NCBI GenBank assembly: GCA_948144175.1
Contig: CANXME010002316.1
Span: 124,001 to 188,000, forward strand
Length of the DNA: 64,000 bases
Direction of reading: 5' to 3'
Source: Closterium sp. NIES-65
Taxonomy: Eukaryota > Streptophyta > Zygnematophyceae > Desmidiales > Closteriaceae
Shown here: in pieces, positions 56,043 through 64,000 of the stretch
Numbering within the stretch: position 1 is the stretch's first letter
Layout of the letters: each line of letters begins with the position of its first letter
Program-made: the position numbers and the translations under genes
Notes under the pieces: model-generated
The model's input: the letters and a program-made list of their open reading frames with translations, nothing else
The model's database searches: none
What the model was told of the DNA's origin: nothing

Positions 56043-59000
56043 ATGGCGGGCAACACCTTGGCGGTAGCTGGTGAATCTTCAGCCCAAGATCGTAGCGGCA
56101 GCCAAGATTCTGGTGTTTCTGCGCCAAGGGGAGCGCGAACAAGCCAGGGCTCGCTGATCAAGGAGGTGCTGAAAAACTTCACCGTCGAGAAGTTCAATGG
56201 TGAGGGCTATGATGATTGGGCCTGCTGCCGGAGGTTGAGTGCGGTCCGAAGGCGTGGACGGTGTTGAAGGAGCTGCACGCCCCGACCTCCGTTGTTGCAA
56301 CATTGATGCTGGAGAGGGAGCTGTCCGCGTTGCGCCTGAGCGAGGGAGAGCCGGTGCAACCTGTCCTGGACAAATTGCGCGACCTCTACGCGAAGTTGGC
56401 GACCGCGGGAATCACCTACGCGGAGCAGACCAAGTGCCTGAAGATGCTCTCGCTGCTGCCGGAATCGTGGCTTCAATTCACGAGCGGATTGAGCCTGCCG
56501 CAGAACCAGAGCTCGGGGACACTCGAGTGGGTGCGGACAAAGATTCTAGAGGAGGACTTCCGTCGCCATCAACTGAGGGGTGGAGACGACGGCAGCAGCG
56601 GCTACGGGATGCAAGGGAGCCGACGTGGCAAAGGACGTGGCTTCGGTGGTGCTCGACGCGGTGCAAAGAAAGACGACGACTCCAACGACCAACAAGGAGG
56701 TACCGGTTGGGGTCGCGGTGCGAAATCTGGACGTGGGGGCAAGTCGGGTGCTGGTGGCAAAATGAAAGGGAGTTGCTGGTATTGTGAGAAGGAAGGGCAC
56801 CCCTGGTTTTTGTGCTATAAGAAACCCGATAGATGGACCCCCCAGAATCGTCACCAGGATGGCGGCGCGCGGAGGAACCAGAAAAACGGCGCCAACATGG
56901 TCGCTGATTCGTCCGACAACAACCCGAAGGGCAACGGCGGTGCGGAGAAGAAGAAGGAGCGCACCGCGGGCCAATTCTTCCATATGGGAGACAAGGGGGA
57001 GCAAGGAGACGCATCTGCTAAGGCTGGAGCAGAGCTGCATCCCCTGGACTATTGGGTGTTGGACACAGGCGCCGCTTGGACAATGACGCCGCGCAAGGAC
57101 CTGCTGGACGACGTACGCGCTGCACCGATTAATGAGGTGTGCTCTGCCTCTGGACACATGTTGAAGGTGGCTGGTGCGGGACGAGCTGCATTTAAGGGAG
57201 CGGATGGCAAGCCGGTGGTGCTGCACGACGTTCTCCTCGTCCCCGACCTGAAGGCCAACCTCATCTCCCTCCGTAAGCTTGGCAAGGCTGGGGTGAACAC
57301 CAACACGGATGGGGCTCGCACTTATAAGGGGAAGCTGGGCAATCGGGTGCTTTGGGATCTGCACGAGAGCAAGGACGTGTACAGATCTATGTGGCAGCTG
57401 CCGGCGCTGGCGTGGCACGGTGGGGGGCAGGCTGGAGAGGGGTCTGCATCCCAGGGGGAGTGCAACGCCGTTGGAGGGGTTGGTGTGAAAGTGTCGGCCA
57501 GATCTGGGGAGACAGATTGGGCAACTGCACACCGACGTTTGGGGCATGTGGCAATGCCTTTGCTGAAGCAGCTGGAGAAGGATGGAGCCGTTAAGGGCTT
57601 AAAGCTGAACGGACAACCACCCGATGATAACTGTGAAATTTGCCTCCTTTCAAAGTTCACCCGTTTCCCCTTCCATAGTGTGGCTGGCAGGAGCAAAAAG
57701 CCGTTGGAGCTGGTCCACATGGACTTGGTGGGGCCGCTGCCGGTGCAAGGGCACAAGGGGGAGCGGTACTTCCTAACCATAGTGGATGACTGGAGCAGGC
57801 TAATGTGGGCGTATCCGCTGAAGCAGAAAGATCACGCCGCCTCCACGATTCGGGACGATTGGCTGCCGTTCGTGGAGAAGCAAGCGGAGTGTGTGGTGAA
57901 GCGGATTAGGACAGATCGGGGTGGTGAGTTCCTTGGAGCTGAGATGACGGCCTGGCTCAAGAAGCAGGGCATCCAGAGGGAGCTGACCACGGCTTACACC
58001 CCACAGTCCAACGGTGTAGCAGAACGGGCGAACCGGACAATTCTGGAGACAGCTAGGGCGCTGCTCATAGAATCTGGGCTGGGCAACTCCATGTGGCCCC
58101 ATGCTGTTCGGCACGCTACCGTCGCTAGGAACAGGGTACTCACAAAGGTTGGGGATGACTCGTGGGTGCCGTTGGAGAGGTGGCTTGGGAGGAAGCCGCC
58201 GGTGGACATGCTCAGGGTGTTCGGTTGCATGGCAGTCGCCCACGTTCCCAAGACCTACCGCAGTAAGTTGGGGGCGAGTGCAATCTGGTGTGTGCATTTG
58301 GGGCTGGCAGCTGAAAGCAAGGGATGGCTGCTGTGGGAGCCTTCCAAGGGTGTGTTGTTTGACAGCAGGGATGTGAAGTTTGTTGAGGGCATGATGTATG
58401 GGAGCTGGGAGAAACAGCCGGAGGCCAGGGTGTCCCAGCAGATGGAGCAGATTACCATGCAGCTGGACCTGACTCCTAGTGTGTGGGAGGAGGGAGAGGA
58501 GGCAGCTGCAGAGGGTGGTGATAAAGAGAAGGTGCAGGAGGCACCTGCTGGTGGAGGTGATGATGTGGAGATTAGCGGTAGCACTAGTGGAGCTGCTGGA
58601 TCCGAGGGAGGAGAGCAGCAGCAGGGGAAAACTAAGAAGCCGAAGGGTGTTATTATGAAGGGATGGGAGACACCCGTCTCCAGGCCAGGACGTACCCGTA
58701 TGGCTACTAAGAAGCTGACTGCAGGAGCTGATGTAGCGGAGCAGCAGCTTGGGACCAAGGAGGCATTCCTGATTCTACCGCATGGCTATGACCCGGATGA
58801 GGAGGATCAACCTGCGTACTGTTTTCTTGCCCCTGCACCAGAGGAACCAGCTAGCATGGAGGAGGCATTAGCTGGACCAGATAGGGACAAATGGCTAGCT
58901 TCCAGGGATGCTGAGTACCAGAGCCTGCTGGAGAATGGGACTTGGGAACTAGTGGTGCTGCCTGAGGGAAAGAAAGCGGTACAATGCAAGTGGGTGCTAA

Positions 59001-60451
59001 GGATCAAGACTAACGACAAGGGGCAGGTCACCATCTACAAGAGTAGGTTGGTGGCTAAGGGGTTTATGCAGAAGGAGAAGCGGGACTTCAATGAGATCTT
59101 TGCTCCCACTGCCAAACCCCCTACCCTTCGTGTCTTGTTGGCAGATGCAGCCGTTAGTGGGAAGTTCATTATCCAGATGGACATATCAACGGCATTTCTC
59201 AACGGGATTTTAGAGGAGGAGGTGTTCATGACGCAGCCACCTGGGTATGAGGATGGTACGGGCAGGGTGTGCAAGCTGAAAAAGTCCATCTACGGCTTGA
59301 AGCAGGCGCCACGCTGCTGGTACCAGAAGCTGGCAGCTGTTTTAGAGGAGATGGGATTCAGGACCAGCAGCTGTGATGAGAGCCTCTTTCTCAAGGGGGA
59401 GGGGGAGAAGCTGGTGCTGTTTCTGGTCTATGTGGACGACATTCTTCTCTTTAGCAGCAGCATGAAGGAGATCCAGAAGGTGCAGCAGCAGCTGATGGAG
59501 AACTTCAAGTGCAAGAACCTTGGGGAGGTAAAGTACTACCTCGGGATGCACGTGGAGAGGGATCTGGATCACAGGTGGTTGAAGCTGCACCAGGAGAAGT
59601 TCATCAAGGAGCTTGGGGAGAAGTACGGAATTGAGAATGAGCGCAAGGTTGCAACTCCCCTGCCAGCAGAATTCAAGCTTGTGAAAGCTGCAGAGGATGA
59701 AGGGGTTGAAGCCGAGGAGCAGCAGCAATTTCAGTCCTTGGTGGGCAGCCTCTTGTATGCAGCAGTTCACACGAGACCCGACATCTCTTTCTCGGTTGGG
59801 CAGCTGGCTAGGGTAGTGCAGAATCCATCAGAGGAGCAGGTGGATGCAGCTGAGCGTGTGGTGAAGTATCTGAACTCTCACCCAAGCATTGGAGTTCAAT
59901 ACTCCGCATCTGCACAGGTGAAGCAGAAAGGGGTTGAGGTGCTGAAAGAGAAGGGGGAGAGGCTTGGAGAAGGCAAGCTTTTTCTCACTTGCTTTACTGA
60001 TGCTACGTGGGCCTCTGAGAAGGAGGATTCCTCATCTGTGGGAGGATACATCTGCGTAGTTGGGGGAGGACCGGTTAGTTGGAGGTCAAAGAAGCAGACG
60101 GAGACAGCACTCTCTTCCGTGGAATCAGAGTACATGGCGATGTTCCATGGGGTGAAGGAGGTGATTTGGCTGAGGAGGCTGTTGGAGGAGATTGGCCAGG
60201 AGCAAAAGGTTGCTACGCCGCTGTTTTGTGATAGCAAGGGAGCTCTTGGGATGGCCAGGAACGCTGTGCTTCATGGGCTCAATAAGCACATGCGTATCAA
60301 GTGGCACTGGCTGCGTAAGGAGGTGAAGAGGGGGACGGTGAATCCGATCTACATCAAGACTCACCAGCAGCCAGCAGACTTCCTCACCAAGAGGCTTGCG
60401 GATGAGTCTCATTGGCGTTGTGTGCGCATGAGTGGAATGAGCATGAACTAG
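56043..60451 (+). pseudogene. Copia gag-pol, T3 second unit, 172-bp deletion in gag
   Basis: Begins at the normal ATG (MAGNTLAVAGES). It loses 172 bp at junction 56224/56225, between two CCTG words, which shifts frame after about 60 codons. The frame entered at 56216 is then open for 1,411 codons and complete to MSGMSMN, with zinc knuckle, DTGAAW, HHCC, DD35E integrase, YVDD and RNase H all present. Only the gag N-terminal region is missing. Variants alternate along it between T2-like (SSGTLEW, TNDKGQ) and T1-like (GNSMW, TKEAFL), marking a mosaic. Confidence 0.92.
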
Positions 60452-60493
60452 TATGGAATGATGGGGATGCAGCCGGCAGGCTGAGGGGGAGTG

Positions 60494-61546
60494 TGTTGGG
60501 TGCAAATTCACATTGCACGACATCCTGCCGTCTGTTTGTACGAGTATGCGTGTGCGAATGCATTTGCGTGTGAATGGTATGTTTGTGTGTTTGTTTGCTT
60601 TCGCAATTTTCGCTTGAAGCATTTGCAGATACTCGCAAAATGTGCGCTTCGGCATAACATTGTACGCGCTATGAACAGTACAAGCAGAAAGGACGAGCTC
60701 GCAAAGGAACCCAAGATGGAAGCTTTGCGGTTCAACTTACTTGATTGCGCAGATTCAGTTCTATCCAACTCGAAATTGTACTGTTTTGTTTGGTTGACTA
60801 TAGTGTAGCAGGGCAGGCACTATAGGGGTACAATTTAGGTGAAGGTTGGATGTTGTTTGTCTGTATCTGCATGCTACAGGGCCAGGGGAAACCAGCGGAA
60901 CCAGCATTTGGCTGGTTGGGCAAAGACAAAACAGGTTCTGTTTTTAGGACCTGAACCTGGTTGTTGTTTTCCCAGGTTGGAAAAACAGAACCAGAGGTTG
61001 TTCACCAACCTATCACCTGCTATTTTGTCCAGCCAGGTTGGTTCTGTTGCTTGGAATTATTTGGGATCATCCCTGGTTGTTCCCAGGTTGATTCCCAAGG
61101 TCCTTGCTAGCTAGAGCTATTTATTCCTTCTCTGTTTGTACCTGAATATAGTGAAATTGATTCAAGCGAATTCCTTCCTTGCTGGAATTTCTTTTCTACG
61201 CGGTGCGACGGCGGAATGCTACCCGAGTCAACGCTAGTACGCTAGCACTCCAACGCTAGGCTAACGCTGTCCGAGCCATAACTTCGTAATGGCAGAACTT
61301 TTCGCGAGGCAACCTGGCTTATTTTAAAGCTCTTAGAGTGAGCTTCGATATAGGAAATTCTCAGCTTAATCCGATCGACGGTGTGCACGATACGCTGCGC
61401 GACGTTCAAGGTACTCTTGTTGTTTTGACTAAGTCCCTCTTGATCCCTCTCTCTACAAACTCGGACCCGAGGATAGGGGCTGGTCTTGTACCAGGCACCC
61501 AAGGACCCTTGGAGGTGACCCCGAGGAGAGGTTTTAAGTGTGATAA
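60494..61546 (+). repeat. LTR F of T3, 3' end missing (1,053 bp)
   Basis: Follows a normal polypurine tract (60475-60493). Breaks off at ...AAGTGTGATAA, about 40 bp before the LTR end, and runs straight into the interior of LTR G. Confidence 0.93.
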
Positions 61547-62289
61547 GGTTGGATGTTGTTTGTCTGTATCTGCATGCTACAGGGCCAGGGGAAACCAGCG
61601 GAACCAACTTTTGGCTGGTTGGGCAAAGACAAAACAGGTTCTGTTTTTAGGACCTGAACCTGGTTGTTGTTTTCCCATGTTGGAAAAACAGAACCAGAGG
61701 TTGTTCACCAACCTACCACCTGCTATTTTGTCCAGCCAGGTTGGTTCTGTTGCTTGGAATTATTTGGGATCATCCCTGGTTGTTCCCAGGTTGATTCCCA
61801 AGGTCCTTGCTAGCTAGAGCTATTTATTCCTTCTCTGTTTGTACCTGAATATAGTGAAATTGATTCAAGCGAATTCATTCCTTGCTTGAGTTTCCTTTCT
61901 ACGCGGTGCGACGGCGGAATGCTACCCGAGTCAACGCTAGTACGCTAGCACTCCAACGCTAGGCTAACGCTGTCCGAGCCATAACTTCGTAATGGCAGAA
62001 CTTTTCGCGAGGCAACTTGGCTTATTTTAAAGCTCTTAGAGTGAGCTTCGATATAGGAAATTCTCAGCTTAATCCGATCTACGGTCTGCACGATACGCTG
62101 CGCGACGTTCAAGGTACTCTAGCTGTTTTGACTAAGTCTCTCTTGATCCCTCTCTCTACAAACTCGGACCCGAGGATAGGGGCTGGTCTTGTACCAGGCA
62201 CCCAAGGACCCTTGGAGGTGACCCCGAGGAGAGGTTTTAAGTTTGATAAAGTCTTAATAGCTTGAGTTTATTAGGCCCTTACACCAACA
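61547..62289 (+). repeat. LTR G of T3, 5'-truncated (743 bp)
   Basis: Begins in the GGTTGGATGTTGTTTG segment, about a third into the LTR, and runs to CCAACA, followed directly by the right TSD. The junction with F shares AA(G). Private variants CCAACTTTTGGC and TTGCTTGAGTTTCC. Confidence 0.93.
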
Positions 62290-62294
62290 GTTCC
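62290..62294. repeat. TSD GTTCC, right copy of T3
   Basis: First five bases of the right-hand H2 piece; identical to 49159-49163. Confidence 0.93.
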
Positions 62295-63297
62295 TCCGAG
62301 CGCCGCCATCCTGGTGACGATTCTGGGGGGTCCATCCATCGGGTTTCTTATAGCACAAAAACCAGGGGTGCCCTTCCTTCTCACAATACCAGCAACTCCC
62401 TTTCATTTTGCCACCAGCACCCGACTTGCCCCCACGTCCAGATTTCGCACCGCGACCCCAACCGGTACCTCCTTGTTGGTCGTTGGAGTCGTCGTCTTTC
62501 TTTGCACCGCGTCCAGCACCACCGAAGCCACGTCCTTTGCCACGTCGGCTCCCTTGCATCCTGTACCCGCTGCTGCCGTCGTCTCCACCCCTCAGTTGGC
62601 GGCGACGGAAGTTCTCCTCCAGAATATTCGTCCGCACCCACTCGAGCGTCCACAAGCTCTGGTTCTGCGGCAGGCTCAATCCGCTCGTGAATTCAAGCCA
62701 CGATTCCGGCAGCAGCGAGAGCATCTTCAGGCACTTGGTCTGCTCCGGGTAGGTGATTCCCGCGATCGCCAGCTTCGCGTAGAGATCATGCATCTTATCC
62801 AGAATGGGTTGCACCGGCTCTCCCTCGCTTAGGCGCAACGCGGACAGCTCCCTCCCCATCATGAGCGTCGCAGCAACGGAGGTAGGGGCGTGCAGCTCCT
62901 TCAACACGGTCCACGCCTTCGGACCGCACTCAACCTCCGGCAGCAGGTGCATGACGTGGTGACGCTGGTTCAGCTCCAAACTCTGCGACATCAAGTAGTA
63001 GCCAGCCGAGGTGCGCTCGTCCCAATCTTCCTGAAGGGCGGGGTCACTCGGTCTAGGCTCCTCCCCAATCATTAGTTTGAGCAAACCGATCTGACGGAAA
63101 TAAAGTTGCATTTTCCAGGCCCAATCATCATAACCGTCACCATTCAACTTCTCGACGGTGAAGTTTTTCAGCACCTCCTTGATCAGCGAGCCCTGGCTTG
63201 TTCGCGCTCCCCTTGGCGCAGAAACACCAGAATCTTGGCTGCCGCTACGATCTTGGGCTGAAGATTCACCAGCTACCGCCGAGGTGTTGCCCGCCAT
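62290..63297 (-). pseudogene. H2 gag piece with original start codon
   Basis: ATG at 63297 (MAGNTSAVAGES). Open through the gag domain, the Gly/Arg-rich stretch and the zinc knuckle CWYCEKEGHPWFLC to QDGGARRN, where T3 interrupts. Its continuation is the 48863-49163 piece. This part of H2's gag carries no stop. Confidence 0.93.
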
Positions 63298-63328
63298 AGC
63301 TACCTATAACGAGGATCACTAAAACGCA

Positions 63329-63340
63329 GCTCTGATACCA
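63329..63340 (-). promoter_or_regulatory. Primer-binding site of H2
   Basis: Minus-strand TGGTATCAGAGC, 3 nt from the LTR end. Confidence 0.92.
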
Positions 63341-63343
63341 GCT

Positions 63344-64000
63344 TGTTGGTGTAAGGGCCTAATAAACTCAAGCTATTAAGACTTTATCACACTTAAAACC
63401 TCTCCTCGGGGTCACCTCCAAGGGTCCTTGGGTGCCTGGTACAAGACCAGCCCCTATCCTCGGGTCCGAGTTTGTAGAGAGAGGGTTCAAGAGGGACTTA
63501 GTCAAAACAGCAAGAGTACCTTGAACGTCGCGCAGCGTATCGTGCAGACCGTAGATCGGATTAAGCTGAGAATTTACTATATCGAAGCTCACTCTAAGAG
63601 CTTTAAAATAAGCCAAGTTGCCTCGCGAAAAGTTTTGCCATTACGAAGTTATGGCTCGGACAGCGTTAGCCTAGCGTTGGAGTGCTAGCGTACTAGCGTT
63701 GAATCGAGTAGCATTCCGCCGTCGCACCACGTAGAAACGAAATTCCAGGAAGGGAGGAATTCGCTTGAATCAATTTCACTATATTCAGGTACAAACAGAG
63801 AAGGAATAAATAGCTCTAGCTAGCAAGGACCTTGGGAATCAACCTGGGAACAACCAGGGATGATCCCAAATAATTCCAAGCAACAGAACCAACCTGGCCG
63901 GACAAAATAGCAGGTGGTAGGTTGGTGAACAACCTCTGGTTCTGTTTTTCCAACCTGGGAAAACAACAACCAGGTTCAGGTCCTAAAAACAGAACCTGTT
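63344..64000 (-). repeat. 5' LTR of H2, cut by window edge (657 bp visible)
   Basis: CCAACA end at 63344 (reverse strand); the upstream part lies beyond the window. Shares GACCGTAGATCGG and GAATTTACTATATCG with the LTR at 31803, supporting one element spanning about 32 kb of present-day sequence. Confidence 0.94.

Larger units (their letters stand above)
49164..62289 (+). mobile_element. Tandem Copia array T3 (LTR-internal-LTR-internal-LTR-partial LTR)
   Basis: Second plus-strand array in minus-strand H2, bounded by one TSD (GTTCC). Components: LTR D 49164-50256, internal 4,647 bp, LTR E 54904-55996, internal 4,497 bp, truncated LTR F 60494-61546, truncated LTR G 61547-62289. The outer LTRs D and G share CTACCACCTGC and AGTTTGATAAAG, while E and F have CTATCACCTGC and AGTGTGATAA. 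This again fits an older outer element with younger material recombined into it. Confidence 0.93.
31803..64000 (-). mobile_element. Copia copy H2 (minus strand), split by nested arrays T2 and T3
   Basis: One element in three visible pieces: 3' LTR plus pol (31803-36220), protease/gag middle (48863-49163), gag start plus 5' LTR (62290-64000, LTR cut by the window edge). Internal pieces measure 3,325 + 301 + 1,054 = 4,680 bp. Subtracting the two duplicated 5-bp targets gives 4,670 bp, which is the intact family unit (4,669) plus the one-base insertion seen near 36130. The two LTRs share private variants (GACCGTAGATCGG, GAATTTACTATATCG), so they are an original pair. Confidence 0.93.

Noticed and set aside
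1..64000. CRISPR arrays, rRNA genes, bacterial operons
   Set aside because: No regularly spaced short repeats, rRNA or Shine-Dalgarno-linked gene runs were seen; all long repeats are LTR elements.

Overview
This is eukaryotic nuclear DNA dominated by one young, still largely intact Ty1/copia LTR retrotransposon family. The kingdom is inferred. A primer-binding site complementary to initiator-Met tRNA, a GH81 beta-1,3-glucanase gene with GT-AG introns, a hAT transposon fossil and LRR sequence together suit a land plant or streptophyte/green alga. The species cannot be named from the sequence. There is no bacterial-style operon, rRNA, tRNA or CRISPR array.

The family has 1,093-bp LTRs (TGTTGG...CCAACA), then AGC and the PBS TGGTATCAGAGC, a 46-nt leader, one 1,526-codon gag-pol ORF, and the polypurine tract GGCAGGCTGAGGGGGAGTG. 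A complete unit is 6,855 bp, with a 4,669-bp internal region. One copy has an unbroken ORF (43147-47727).

Layout. 1-4376: 3' part of a plus-strand copy (P1), apparently inserted into a minus-strand copy of the same family (H1, 4377-8408). 8409-9400: an LTR fragment and the tail of a different Copia family. 10599-13333: a decayed GH81 endo-1,3-beta-glucanase gene with recognisable exons. 13334-17480: non-coding, pyrimidine-rich DNA with several simple repeats. 17485-18090: LRR fragment. 18278-19800: hAT transposase fossil. 21256-28290: composite plus-strand insertion T1 with target-site duplication (TSD) TCTAA. 28296-31802: intergenic DNA, a degenerate tandem repeat, and another old Copia remnant with part of its LTR. 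31803 to the window end: a minus-strand copy (H2) split into three pieces by two large plus-strand insertions, T2 (36221-48862, TSD CCAGC) and T3 (49164-62289, TSD GTTCC).

The most striking structure is that T1, T2 and T3 are not single elements. T2 and T3 are tandem arrays (LTR-internal-LTR-internal-LTR, plus truncated LTRs), and each of the three is bounded by a single 5-bp TSD. Removing T2, T3 and one TSD copy each from H2 restores an internal region of 4,670 bp. That is the 4,669 bp of the intact unit plus one inserted base that is visible in H2. The plus-strand units differ from the intact unit in length by exactly one deletion each (19, 22, 172 or 217 bp). P1, T2 and T3 all sit inside same-family copies in the opposite orientation, so the locus is a self-nested, head-to-head Copia cluster with large potential for sense/antisense transcription.
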